From Kiloniella majae (GTDB taxonomy: Bacteria; Pseudomonadota; Alphaproteobacteria; Kiloniellales; Kiloniellaceae): a DNA stretch of 64,000 nt. Below the pieces are notes generated by a model, which saw nothing but the letters and a program-made list of their open reading frames with translations, made no database searches and was not told the DNA's origin. The position numbers and the translations under genes were made by a program. Below, in pieces: positions 26,367-34,649 of the stretch (positions are counted from its first letter, which is position 1; every line of letters begins with the position of its first letter). The DNA lies in the NCBI RefSeq assembly GCF_002118315.1, contig NZ_MTSZ01000009.1:1-64000 (forward strand), written 5' to 3'.

Positions 26367-27032
26367 ATGTCGGTTGTGGGAAAAGCACTGTCGGTTGATG
26401 TACAGCCGATCAAAGTTGCTTTGGCGGATAGCAACCCGTTGATGCTTTCGGCCTTGTCTGAATTTTTTGACCGCGATCCCAGATTTAGTCTGGTTGCTTC
26501 TGTAGGATCGGCTGAAAGTTTTCTCGAAATCACGCTACTTTCAACTTTCACCGTTGGCGTTGTTGACTGGTCTTTGCCAATGTTGGGCGGCGAACGTTTG
26601 ATTGAAATTATTCGAAATCAGGTAAAACCACCGCGTATTGTTGTTTATGCCCAAGGGGATAATCAGGATATTCCAAGGCAAGCCATGGCAGCCGGAGCCG
26701 CGGGGTATTGCTCGCGCTCACAACCACCTGAATATTTGCTTGATACGGTCGAAAGTATTGCCAATGGGGGGATGGTTTTTCCCTTTGTCGATGTGCGTGA
26801 TCTACGCCAAGACCCTATGCATTCCCTGACAAAACGAGAACGGGCTTTGTTGATTTCTTTGGCTCAGGGACGAACCAACAAAGAACTCGCTCGTGACCAT
26901 GATATTTCTCTGAATACGGTGAAGTTTCACTTGAGAAATCTATTTGGAAAACTCTCTGTAACCAACAGGTCCCAAGCGATAGCATACTATTATTCGACAC
27001 GTGTCAGCTCTTCGGGTGGAGAGGATGGCTAA
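26367..27032 (+). CDS. LuxR/NarL-type regulator with degenerate receiver domain
   Basis: The probable local regulator of mtkAB and mcl, encoded between them. The 221-residue protein has a receiver-like domain (about 15-130) and a C-terminal LuxR helix-turn-helix (about 155-215: LTKRERALLISLAQGRTNKELA, split, and NTVKFHLRNLFGKL). Asp67 is present (VVDWSLPM), but the acidic pair is incomplete (ALADSNP, one Asp), the switch Ser/Thr is absent (VVYAQGD) and the invariant Lys is Arg (GYCSRS). Phosphorylation control is therefore doubtful; it could respond to a ligand or partner. The ATG at 26367 follows AAAGGAC. No kinase gene is adjacent. Confidence 0.85.
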   Translation: MSVVGKALSVDVQPIKVALADSNPLMLSALSEFFDRDPRFSLVASVGSAESFLEITLLSTFTVGVVDWSLPMLGGERLIEIIRNQVKPPRIVVYAQGDNQDIPRQAMAAGAAGYCSRSQPPEYLLDTVESIANGGMVFPFVDVRDLRQDPMHSLTKRERALLISLAQGRTNKELARDHDISLNTVKFHLRNLFGKLSVTNRSQAIAYYYSTRVSSSGGEDG

Positions 27033-27125
27033 GGGGTTTTCCCTTGAGGTTCAGTCTGGGTTTCAATCTTAAATTTTGGACTGAAGAAGTTACTCGAGAA
27101 TCCAGTGATTGAATTCCAGGAAAAA

Positions 27126-27144
27126 TCCTTCACTACGTGAAGGA
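27126..27144. promoter_or_regulatory. short perfect hairpin in mcl leader
   Basis: TCCTTCAC (27126-27133) and GTGAAGGA (27137-27144) form an 8-bp inverted repeat with a 3-nt loop, flanked by A-runs. It lies between the LuxR-type gene and mcl and could be an operator or a weak minus-strand terminator. Confidence 0.35.
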
Positions 27145-27216
27145 AAAAATCATGGTTGACAGCAAAGATGTTTTGCCCGGTTAATTCCGCTCCTAGACCT
27201 ACAAATTTGGAATAGG

Positions 27217-28206
27217 ATGTCCCAAAAAATGAGTTTTCAAATAATTGACCAAGCCCCAGCAAGGCTGAACAGAAGCGAACTTGCGGTTCCCGGAAGTCAG
27301 CCTCAACTCTTTGAAAAGGCAGCAAAGTCAGATGCCGATGTTATTTTCCTGGACCTGGAAGATGCTGTGGCGCCGGATGAAAAAGAGCAAGCCAGAAAGA
27401 ATATTATTCAGGCTTTAAATGATCTCGATTGGACCGGAAAATCCATGTCTATTCGTATCAACGGGCTGGATACCCATTACATGTATCGTGATGTTGTTGA
27501 TGTTGTTGAACAGGCTGGTCAACACCTTGATCTAATTATGATTCCAAAGGTTGGAACAGCGGCTGATGTTTATGCCATTGATATGCTTGTTACCCAAATA
27601 GAAGATGCCAAAGGATATCAAAAACGCATCGGTTTTGAGCACATCATTGAAACGGCTCTTGGTATGCAAAATGTAAACGAAATTGCGTCAGCAAGCCGTC
27701 GCAATGAGTCTCTTCATTTTGGTGTGGCTGATTACGCAGCATCTACACGGGCAAGAACTACAATGATAGGTGGTGTAAATAAGGATTACATCGTTTTGAC
27801 TGATCCCGATTTGTCCGGAGATCGTCTCACCCATTGGGGCGATATGTGGCACTATGCTATTAGTCGGATGGTTGTCGCGGCACGGGCCAATGGATTACGC
27901 CCTGTTGATGGGCCATTTGGGGATTTTTCTGACCCAGAAGGTTTTAAAGCAGCAGCTAAACGTGCTGCGGTTCTTGGCTGTGAAGGCAAGTGGGCTATTC
28001 ATCCGTCCCAGATCGATTTGGCGAACGAGGTGATGAGCCCAAGTGATGAAGAAGTAGCCCGGGCCAAACGTATTCTGGATGCTATGGCAGAAGCTGAAAG
28101 TGAAGGGAAGGGTGCTGTTTCACTTGATGGTCGATTAATCGATTACGCGTCAATTCGTCAAGCTGAAGTGTTGGTCGGAAAATCACAACAAATCTCGTCA
28201 AGGTAG
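27217..28206 (+). CDS. mcl: malyl-CoA lyase (HpcH/HpaI aldolase family, CitE-like)
   Basis: Cleaves L-malyl-CoA to acetyl-CoA and glyoxylate, or runs the reverse condensation, in the serine cycle or ethylmalonyl-CoA pathway. The 329-residue TIM-barrel protein shows the family pattern: RSELAVPGSQPQLFEKAA, VIFLDLEDAVAPDEK (metal site), SIRINGLDTHY, MIPKVG, IETALGMQNVNEIA, HFGVADYAASTRART, and WAIHPSQIDLANEV at the C-terminal lid. The length agrees with known Mcl proteins (about 320). Another ATG at 27229 is possible. It stands near mtkAB in divergent arrangement, so product of one enzyme is substrate of the other. Other serine-cycle genes are absent from the window. Confidence 0.9.
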   Translation: MSQKMSFQIIDQAPARLNRSELAVPGSQPQLFEKAAKSDADVIFLDLEDAVAPDEKEQARKNIIQALNDLDWTGKSMSIRINGLDTHYMYRDVVDVVEQAGQHLDLIMIPKVGTAADVYAIDMLVTQIEDAKGYQKRIGFEHIIETALGMQNVNEIASASRRNESLHFGVADYAASTRARTTMIGGVNKDYIVLTDPDLSGDRLTHWGDMWHYAISRMVVAARANGLRPVDGPFGDFSDPEGFKAAAKRAAVLGCEGKWAIHPSQIDLANEVMSPSDEEVARAKRILDAMAEAESEGKGAVSLDGRLIDYASIRQAEVLVGKSQQISSR

Positions 28207-28214
28207 TATTTCGA

Positions 28215-28245
28215 GGTGGCGTTGTTTAAGATAAGCAGCGCCACC
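28215..28245. terminator. hairpin between convergent mcl and MFS gene
   Basis: GGTGGCGTTG (28215-28224) pairs with CAGCGCCACC (28236-28245), one wobble. It lies 8 nt after the mcl stop, with only a short T-rich tail. It probably ends mcl. Confidence 0.55.
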
Positions 28246-28302
28246 GATCTTCTTTGAACAGATAATTAATTCCTGTCAGTCTTTGAGTTGATTTTATCTT
28301 CA

Positions 28303-29565
28303 TTAGGACTCTGAATTACTTTCTTTTTTGGGTGATGTCTCCGCTTTGATAGCAGCAGTATAGAGCTGTTTACTACTCATGCCGTTGCCACCCAGCGGTA
28401 GGAAGGGCGCTTTGCTTTCAACATGTCTTTGACGTTGGAAAATACGAACAATGGTGAAAATGACCAATAGGCTATTGTTGAGAACAAAGAACATAAATAT
28501 ACCTTCGGGACCTATAAATGCCATGAACTGTGCCGCAACAGTCGGACCTAAACTGGCGCCAACCCCATAGGCGATCAAAAGACCGGCAGAGACTTGAACA
28601 AGCTCTTTTCTATCTGCCATGTCATTCACCTGTGAAGCAGAAATCGGGTAAATGGTAAAGGACATACCTCCGTAGATCGCAATGGCAGCAATAAGGATAA
28701 TAAAGCTCTGTCCCGTTGCCCAGATAACGGCAAAACAGGATCCGATTGTCAAAAGCGACGAGAAGATGAGAACGGTACGTCTGTCAAAGCGATCCGATAT
28801 ACGCCCAATGGGAAACTGTAACAGCATGCCCCCAAAAATCGCGGCCGCCATAAAGGTGGAAATCTGAGGTATCGTAAGGCCGACATCTTTGCCAAAAACA
28901 GCCCCCATACTATTAAGAGAAGAGTTGGACATACCTGCACATACAGTTCCAAATACCCCAACTGGTGAAACCAGAAAGAGTTTCTTGAAAGCCATTCGTT
29001 TTGGCGAGCTTGGTGTTGGGGCTGTTGCTCTGGTTAAAAGAAGGGGCACGAGTGCAAAGGAATAGACCATTGAGCCAATAACAAAGAGCTGAAATTGGGC
29101 GGGGTCCCCTAACAACATCATAAATTGACCGGTCCCGGAACCTATATAGTTGGTAATCATATAGAGGGAGAGAATTTTTCCTCTGTTTTCATTGCTGGAT
29201 TTTTCATTCACCCAGCTTTCAACCACCATAATCATGCCGGCCATACAAAAACCGGTCACAATTCGCAGGAAAAACCAGAAGATAGGATCGGTAAACAAAA
29301 CGTGGGCCAGAACGGCAACCGAGAGGATAGAGGCAAAGGCAGCAAAGGAACGAATGTGTCCAACAGCGGCAATCACGCGAATGGCAAAAACGGCGCCAAT
29401 CAACATGCCAATAAATTGGCCGGTCATGATCAGGCCGGTGGTCTCTGTCGAGAAGCCTTCAATTCGACTACGAAGGCCTAACAATGTGTTGATCATTCCC
29501 TGTCCAAGCATAAGCATGGCAAAGCTAAAAAGGAGAGCTGAAATTGACCTGATTGATTGCCACAT
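28303..29565 (-). CDS. MFS transporter (YcaD-like group)
   Basis: An inner-membrane secondary transporter of 420 residues with 12 predicted membrane helices and the usual major-facilitator spacing. The start (SIRSISALLFSFAMLMLGQG, NTLLGLRSRIEGF) and the loop motif GRISDRFDRRTVLI between helices 8 and 9 resemble the YcaD-like group, whose substrates are mostly unknown. A charged cytosolic C-terminus follows the last helix. It is a single gene, convergent with mcl and divergent from threonine aldolase, so the context gives no substrate. The ATG at 29565 has no strong ribosome site. Confidence 0.85.
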   Translation of the reverse strand: MWQSIRSISALLFSFAMLMLGQGMINTLLGLRSRIEGFSTETTGLIMTGQFIGMLIGAVFAIRVIAAVGHIRSFAAFASILSVAVLAHVLFTDPIFWFFLRIVTGFCMAGMIMVVESWVNEKSSNENRGKILSLYMITNYIGSGTGQFMMLLGDPAQFQLFVIGSMVYSFALVPLLLTRATAPTPSSPKRMAFKKLFLVSPVGVFGTVCAGMSNSSLNSMGAVFGKDVGLTIPQISTFMAAAIFGGMLLQFPIGRISDRFDRRTVLIFSSLLTIGSCFAVIWATGQSFIILIAAIAIYGGMSFTIYPISASQVNDMADRKELVQVSAGLLIAYGVGASLGPTVAAQFMAFIGPEGIFMFFVLNNSLLVIFTIVRIFQRQRHVESKAPFLPLGGNGMSSKQLYTAAIKAETSPKKESNSES

Positions 29566-29918
29566 GCTGAGTATTTACCACTTGATAGGAACAGAAGAAG
29601 AATGTTCTGACTGTGTATCTAATATCAGTTTGGGTGATTCTGCCTAACGGTTTTATTTGATTTTTGGATTTTAATTCAACGTTTTTGTCTGAATGAGAGA
29701 GAGTGAAAATTTTTTCTTTAACAATGACTTCCTGTCGTGACAAAGTTTATTGCCCTGTTTATCGTTTGCTCTAGTTCTTCATGATGTCTCTGAATAAGGA
29801 GTATTCAATGCTCTTAGTATATCTTGTCCGTTATCCCGGTAAGAGGCCACGCCTTAGCATTTAAAGGTACCCAATTGGGGAACTTGAAGACTTTTAAAGT
29901 ATTCTAGGAGAGTTAAGC
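29566..29918. other. divergent intergenic region, 353 nt, with leader ORF
   Basis: Region between the MFS gene and threonine aldolase. It contains the short leader ORF at 29808-29864 and, close to ltaE, a small palindrome CCCAATTGGG near 29870. I found no RNA family that I can name. Confidence 0.4.
29808..29864 (+). CDS. possible 18-residue leader peptide upstream of ltaE
   Basis: An ATG at 29808 has AAGGAG with ideal 6-nt spacing, better than most genes here. It opens an 18-codon frame (MLLVYLVRYPGKRPRLSI) ending TAA, 54 nt before the threonine aldolase start. The second half overlaps a small imperfect hairpin (TAAGAGGC/GCCTTA). It is not rich in Thr or Gly, so it is not a classical amino-acid attenuator. 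It could be a leader, or a decoy ribosome site. No homolog is known to me. Confidence 0.35.
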   Translation: MLLVYLVRYPGKRPRLSI

Positions 29919-30992
29919 ATGTACTCAAGTATGTTGGATCGCAAAAATAAGATTGGTTCGAATTCGGGACTGATAGCTGACTTTCGGAGCGATACGGTCA
30001 CAAGACCAAGCAAGGGGATGTACGATGCCATGGCGCAAGCCAAGGTAGGAGACGATGTTTATGACGATGATCCAACTGTTGTCGAGCTTGAAAGTAAACT
30101 TGCCGAAATGGCTGGTATGGAAAATGCCCTTTTCTTTCCGACAGGGACCCAGAGTAACCTCGCAGCTCTTTTGAGCTATTGTGGTCGTGGAGATGAATAT
30201 ATCGCGGGGGATGAATATCATATCTTTATAGACGAGGCTGGAGGTGCCGCAGTGTTGGGAGGAATTTCTCCTTTTCCGTTGCCGACAGATAATTCAGGTG
30301 GCCTTGCCCCTCAGCAGATTAAAGATGCGATAAAGCCAGATGATTTTCACTGTCCGATTAGCCGTTTACTGTGCCTTGAAAATACTGTTTCCGGGCGCGT
30401 ACAAGATCCTCAACGTATTGCTTCTTTGGCTACAGTCGCACATGAGAATGACCTATCGGTTCATTTGGATGGTGCACGTATATTCAATGCGGCAACGGCT
30501 TTGAATGTGTCATTAAAAAAACTGTGTGAACCAGTTGATTCAATTTCTATATGTCTTTCCAAGGGATTAGGAACACCTGTTGGATCCGTTCTCTGTGGAT
30601 CGGAGCATTTGATAAAGCTTGCAAAGCGTATGCGGAAACTCTTGGGTGGCGGTATGCGTCAGGTCGGGGTGCTTGCTGCCTGCGGCCTTTATGCTTTGGA
30701 ACATAATGTACCTTTACTTGGCAAAGATCATGAAAAAGCAACTAAGCTTGCCAAAGGGTTACAGTCTATTCCAGAGGTATCAATTGATTTATCAAGCGTT
30801 GAAACGAATATGGTCTTTATGGACCCGGGTGAAGGGCATCATCAGGCTTTGTGTGATTTCCTTCACGAGGAAGGCATTTTAATTGGTGCTCAAGTTCCCA
30901 AAATACGGTTGGTTACTCACATGGATATATCTGATGAAGCTATAGAACTCTTTATCGAGAAAACCCGATCCTATTATCAAACCAGAAACTGA
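29919..30992 (+). CDS. ltaE: low-specificity L-threonine aldolase
   Basis: A PLP enzyme that splits L-threonine or L-allo-threonine into glycine and acetaldehyde. The 357-residue protein has the family landmarks: DFRSDTVTRPSKGMYDAM, VGDDVYDDDPTV, FFPTGTQSNLAAL, HLDGARIFNAA (Asp contacting PLP) and SICLSKGLGTPVGSV with the PLP lysine, then RKLLGGGMRQVG. The usual ENTHN motif is ENTVSGRV here, a small deviation. The ATG at 29919 has AGGAGAG upstream; the first 17 residues extend beyond the usual start. It is a single gene; glycine supplied by this enzyme could feed one-carbon metabolism. Confidence 0.92.
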   Translation: MYSSMLDRKNKIGSNSGLIADFRSDTVTRPSKGMYDAMAQAKVGDDVYDDDPTVVELESKLAEMAGMENALFFPTGTQSNLAALLSYCGRGDEYIAGDEYHIFIDEAGGAAVLGGISPFPLPTDNSGGLAPQQIKDAIKPDDFHCPISRLLCLENTVSGRVQDPQRIASLATVAHENDLSVHLDGARIFNAATALNVSLKKLCEPVDSISICLSKGLGTPVGSVLCGSEHLIKLAKRMRKLLGGGMRQVGVLAACGLYALEHNVPLLGKDHEKATKLAKGLQSIPEVSIDLSSVETNMVFMDPGEGHHQALCDFLHEEGILIGAQVPKIRLVTHMDISDEAIELFIEKTRSYYQTRN

Positions 30993-31024
30993 TCTTTCTG
31001 TGTTGTCTGTAAAGAAAGGGAATT

Positions 31025-31039
31025 CATCTAGACAAGTTT
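31025..31039 (+). promoter_or_regulatory. candidate PhnF box upstream of phnCDE
   Basis: CATCTAGACAAGTTT matches, at 13 of 15 positions, the minus-strand sequence CGTCTAGACAAATTT in the phnF-phnG intergenic region. The core TTGTCTAGA is shared by both. This suggests that the transporter operon is also under PhnF control. It lies 123 nt before phnC. Confidence 0.5.
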
Positions 31040-31161
31040 CCCTTCTTGTGCAGGAAAAGAGAAGGACGTTAACAGAACCTTAAAACAACCATCACGCAGG
31101 AGTCTTTCAAAGACGGCAGACTTGCATCAACAAACATTCAAGCGTTTATGGTGCAAGTTTC

Positions 31162-31989
31162 ATGGTTGCGATCAAGGTTACAGGTCTGAGTAAGACCTTC
31201 ACAAAGGGTAAAAAAGCCCTGAATTCACTGGATCTACAGATTGATAAGGGCGAAATGGTTGCTCTTATTGGCGCATCCGGTTCTGGTAAATCTACCCTGA
31301 TCCGACATATTTCCGGATTAATGAAAAGCGATAGCGATAACAGTAAAATCGAAGTCCTTGATCAAACCATTCAAGAGAATGGGAAGCTAGGGCGTGGGGT
31401 TCGTTCTGCCCGTTCTGATGTTGGTGTCGTATTCCAACAATTTAACCTGGTGAACCGACTTTCTGTCCTGACGAATGTGCTTATTGGTCTTTTGGGACAG
31501 ATTCCAAGATGGCGAGGCACCTTAGGTCTTTTTACTCGTGCTGAGAAAATGATCGCTATGAAGGCCTTGGCACGTGTTGGAATTGATAACCTTGCTGAAC
31601 AGCGCTCATCGACCTTGTCTGGTGGTCAACAACAACGTGCCGCAATTGCGCGTGCTATTACACAGGGTGCAGAGGTGATTTTAGCCGATGAGCCAATCGC
31701 TTCACTGGATCCATCATCAGCTCGTAAAGTGATGGATACACTGGAGAATGTGAACAAGGAAGACGGTGTAACCGTATTGGTTTCTTTGCACCAGGTTGAC
31801 TATGCCCTGCGCTATTGTCCGCGAACAATTGCGATGCGGAACGGTGAAATTATTTTTGATGGCGACTCAAAGCGTTTGACGCCAAAACTACTCGAACAAC
31901 TTTACGGTGATGACAGTTTGGAATTGCTAGGTTCCGAGCAACAGGAAGAGCCTGTTGTGACATCACTTCCAGAACAGGCAGTAGCTTAA
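31162..31989 (+). CDS. phnC: phosphonate ABC transporter ATP-binding protein
   Basis: The ATPase that powers import of phosphonates across the inner membrane. The 275-residue protein has Walker [10 protein letters not shown] (about 37-45), Q-loop [13 protein letters not shown], signature [14 protein letters not shown], Walker [14 protein letters not shown] and the switch His in SLHQVDYAL. The phrase [20 protein letters not shown] is characteristic of PhnC. The first gene of a + strand operon phnC-phnD-phnE followed by two phosphonate-associated genes. A PhnF-like box lies upstream. The C-terminal tail beyond the ATPase domain is short. Confidence 0.95.
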   Translation: MVAIKVTGLSKTFTKGKKALNSLDLQIDKGEMVALIGASGSGKSTLIRHISGLMKSDSDNSKIEVLDQTIQENGKLGRGVRSARSDVGVVFQQFNLVNRLSVLTNVLIGLLGQIPRWRGTLGLFTRAEKMIAMKALARVGIDNLAEQRSSTLSGGQQQRAAIARAITQGAEVILADEPIASLDPSSARKVMDTLENVNKEDGVTVLVSLHQVDYALRYCPRTIAMRNGEIIFDGDSKRLTPKLLEQLYGDDSLELLGSEQQEEPVVTSLPEQAVA

Positions 31990-32055
31990 AGCTACGATCT
32001 GCAGTTCCTTATTCATCTGGCATTTATGTACTTTAAAACTAGGAGAACAGGTAAA

Positions 32056-33072
32056 ATGGTTCGCAAACTAATCGCTTCTGCAGCTGTAGCAGTAACAGCA
32101 CTTGTTGGTGGTGTTGCTCAGGCTGAAACTAACTACAAACCTCTTGAGAAAGATCCTACAGAACTGAACTTCGGGATCATTTCAACAGAATCAACATCTA
32201 ACCTGAAAGAACAGTGGGTTCCTTTGATGAAGGATCTGGAAACTGCTCTTGGTATGAAGGTTAACCCTTTCTTTGCCCCAGACTATGCGGGTGTTATCGA
32301 AGCAATGCGCTTTGGTAAAGTTCATTTGGCTTGGTTCGGGAACAAATCAGGTATCGAAGCTGTTGATCGCTCTGGTGGTGAAGTTTTCGCACAGACATCT
32401 AAAGCTGACGGAAGCCAAGGTTACTATTCACACATCATCACGCACGTAGATAACAAAGACATCAACAGCCTTGAAGATATCTTCAAATGTGACAAGTCTT
32501 TGAACTTCGGTATTGGTGATCCGAACTCTACGTCTGGTTTCCTGGTTCCTTCATACTATGTGTTTGCCCAGAATGGTGTTAATCCAAAAGAATGTTTCAA
32601 AACTGTTCGTAATGCAAACCACGAAACAAACCTGATGGCAACAGCCAACAAACAGGTTCATGTTGCTGCAAACAATTCAGAGCAACTTGGCCGCTCTATG
32701 AAAAAAGCGCCTGAAGCTGCTTCAAAAATCAAAGTGATCTGGACATCTCCATTGATTCCATCTGACCCGATGGTTTACCGCAAAGATATGTCCAAGGAGC
32801 TTAAGTCTCGTATTAAAGCCTTCTTCCTTAGCTATGGTCGTCTTGGTGATGTTGCCCATGCTAAAGAAGTCTTGGGTGGCATCTCTGATGGTCAGGGACT
32901 GTTCATGGAAAGCAACAACACACAGCTATATCCTGTGCGTCAGTTGGCTCTGTTCAAAAATAAGCTAAAGATCGAAGGTAACGAAGGTCTGGCCGCTGAT
33001 GATAAAGAAAAAAGGCTACTGGCGATTAACAACAAACTTTCTGATCTGAAAGTTCTGGTTGCTGCACAATAA
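32056..33072 (+). CDS. phnD: phosphonate ABC transporter substrate-binding protein
   Basis: The periplasmic receptor that delivers phosphonates to PhnE. The 338-residue precursor has a signal peptide (MVRKLIASAAVAVTALVGG, cleavage after AQA). The mature protein matches the family: LNFGIISTESTSNLKEQW, FFAPDYAGVIEAMRFGK and HLAWFGNKSGIEAV, and the GDPNSTSGFLVPSYY motif that holds the phosphonate. The ATG at 32056 follows AGGAG with proper spacing; a longer frame begins 10 codons earlier without a good ribosome site. A strong terminator-like hairpin follows, which would raise PhnD over PhnE. Confidence 0.95.
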   Translation: MVRKLIASAAVAVTALVGGVAQAETNYKPLEKDPTELNFGIISTESTSNLKEQWVPLMKDLETALGMKVNPFFAPDYAGVIEAMRFGKVHLAWFGNKSGIEAVDRSGGEVFAQTSKADGSQGYYSHIITHVDNKDINSLEDIFKCDKSLNFGIGDPNSTSGFLVPSYYVFAQNGVNPKECFKTVRNANHETNLMATANKQVHVAANNSEQLGRSMKKAPEAASKIKVIWTSPLIPSDPMVYRKDMSKELKSRIKAFFLSYGRLGDVAHAKEVLGGISDGQGLFMESNNTQLYPVRQLALFKNKLKIEGNEGLAADDKEKRLLAINNKLSDLKVLVAAQ

Positions 33073-33085
33073 GCAGTGACAATGC

Positions 33086-33116
33086 AAAAACGGTGCTCTC
33101 TTAGAGCACCGTTTTT
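33086..33116 (+). terminator. intra-operon terminator/attenuator between phnD and phnE
   Basis: AAAAACGGTGCTCT (33086-33099) and AGAGCACCGTTTTT (33103-33116) form a perfect 14-bp stem with a 3-nt loop and a T-run. It lies 14 nt after phnD inside the transporter operon. It would end most transcripts after the receptor gene while also protecting the message. Confidence 0.85.
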
Positions 33117-33164
33117 CTGTTCATAAGAACAGTTCTTCCTTTCATCAATATAAGATTTTTTCCG

Positions 33165-33971
33165 ATGTCTAATCTTTCAGAAACTCAAAAATCCATCGAA
33201 ATTCCTGCTCATGATTTGAAGCGGTCCATTGGTAGCCTGGTTATGTGGGCTGTCTTTTTTGCATTACTTGCGATGTCATGGGAAGGGGCTGATATGAGGC
33301 CTTGGGATCTGATTGAAAACGCAGAGAACATGAGCCAGTTTGCCTCTGGTTTTTTCCCGCCGGATATGTCGCAATGGAAAATGTATGTCGAAGAAATCTG
33401 GATTACAATTCAGATTGCCATCTGGGGAACTGCTCTGAGTATCGTATGTTCAATCCCCTTCGGCATTTTGTGTTCAGAAAATATTGTACCCTGGTGGGTT
33501 TATCAGCCTGTTCGTCGCCTTATGGATGCAGCCCGCGCAATTAATGAAATGGTGTTTGCCATGCTCTTTGTTGTTGCTGTTGGCCTTGGACCATTTGCAG
33601 GTGTTCTTGCCTTGTGGATACATACAACAGGTGTTTTGGCAAAATTATTCTCTGAAGCTGTCGAAGCGATTGACCCAAGCCCCGTTGAGGGAATTAGAGC
33701 AACAGGCGCAACTGGCCTGCAGGAAGTCATCTTTGGTGTCATTCCACAGGTTCTTCCGTTATGGATTTCCTATTCGCTGTATCGTTTTGAATCCAATGTT
33801 CGTTCCGCAACGGTTCTGGGGATTGTTGGAGCTGGTGGTATTGGTATGGTTTTGTGGGAAAACATTCGTGGCTTCTATTATGCAGAAACCGCAGCCGTTA
33901 TTATTCTGATTATCATATCTGTCAGCCTTTTGGATGTTCTATCCCAACGCCTAAGAAAAATGGTTATCTAA
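33165..33971 (+). CDS. phnE: phosphonate ABC transporter permease
   Basis: The membrane channel subunit for phosphonate import. The 268-residue protein has an N-terminal cytosolic stretch, then about six membrane helices, with the permease coupling motif near residues 165-185 ([20 protein letters not shown], split after 20) and [20 protein letters not shown] near 225-244. Only one phnE is present, whereas some relatives have two. It lies behind a strong hairpin after phnD, and the next gene starts 3 nt after its stop, so the rest of the operon is tightly joined. Confidence 0.93.
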   Translation: MSNLSETQKSIEIPAHDLKRSIGSLVMWAVFFALLAMSWEGADMRPWDLIENAENMSQFASGFFPPDMSQWKMYVEEIWITIQIAIWGTALSIVCSIPFGILCSENIVPWWVYQPVRRLMDAARAINEMVFAMLFVVAVGLGPFAGVLALWIHTTGVLAKLFSEAVEAIDPSPVEGIRATGATGLQEVIFGVIPQVLPLWISYSLYRFESNVRSATVLGIVGAGGIGMVLWENIRGFYYAETAAVIILIIISVSLLDVLSQRLRKMVI

Positions 33972-33974
33972 AAG

Positions 33975-34619
33975 ATGTACTTCCAAACCCAACCTCATGC
34001 AAAAAAACAACTTTCCGAACAACCGACTGTTGCTGATAGCGCTGTCGTATTGGATAGTCATTTGGGGCAATGGACTGAGGTTGGGGAGGGAACCAAGATT
34101 GTAGAAAGCAAACTGGATGATTATAGCTATGTCGTGAATAACAGCGATATTATCTATAGTCAGATTGGAAAGTTTGTAAATATTGCAGCTTTTGTCCGGC
34201 TTAATCCTGGGCAACATCCCATGGATCGTGCCAGTATGCATCACTTTCAATATCGCAGCGATGCTTATGATATGGGGGATGATGATGCGAATTTTTTTGA
34301 TTGGCGTCGCTCGTCTCCTGTTCATGTTGATCATGATGTGTGGATCGGTCACGGCGCAATTGTCAAAGGCGGTGTTCGTATTGGTACCGGCTCTGTGATT
34401 GGTTCCGGGGCTGTTGTTACGAAAGATGTCACGCCTTACTCGATAGTTGCGGGGGTTCCCGCAGTTGAAATTCGTTCACGTTTTGAGAAGCCTATTCAAA
34501 AGGCTCTTTTACGTATCAAGTGGTGGGATTGGGGGCATGACCTTCTGACGGACCGTTTAAAGGACTTCAGGACGCTTACCATTGATGAATTTTGCTTGAA
34601 GTATGATCCTGAACTGTAG
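33975..34619 (+). CDS. phosphonate-cluster acetyltransferase-like protein (hexapeptide repeat)
   Basis: A left-handed beta-helix protein of 214 residues, related to chloramphenicol and maltose O-acetyltransferases, of the type repeatedly found in phosphonate operons. Hexapeptide turns are visible (VVLDSHLGQWTEVGEGTKIVE in shorter steps, IGKFVNIAAFVRLNPG, WIGHGAIVKGGVRIGTGSVI). The conserved catalytic-type His lies in RASMHHFQYR, and the C-terminal TPYSIVAGVPAVEIRSRF matches the family. It may acetylate an aminophosphonate or another small substrate; the exact substrate is not known to me. It is tightly spaced after phnE (3 nt) and 30 nt before the next gene. Confidence 0.85.
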   Translation: MYFQTQPHAKKQLSEQPTVADSAVVLDSHLGQWTEVGEGTKIVESKLDDYSYVVNNSDIIYSQIGKFVNIAAFVRLNPGQHPMDRASMHHFQYRSDAYDMGDDDANFFDWRRSSPVHVDHDVWIGHGAIVKGGVRIGTGSVIGSGAVVTKDVTPYSIVAGVPAVEIRSRFEKPIQKALLRIKWWDWGHDLLTDRLKDFRTLTIDEFCLKYDPEL

Positions 34620-34649
34620 CCAATCTTTGCCAGAATTATAGGACAAGTC

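Noticed and set aside
31014-31042. Terminator after ltaE formed by AAGGGAA and TTCCCTT
   Set aside because: Only about 7 bp with a long loop and no clean T-run; the loop holds the PhnF-like box, so I kept the regulatory reading.
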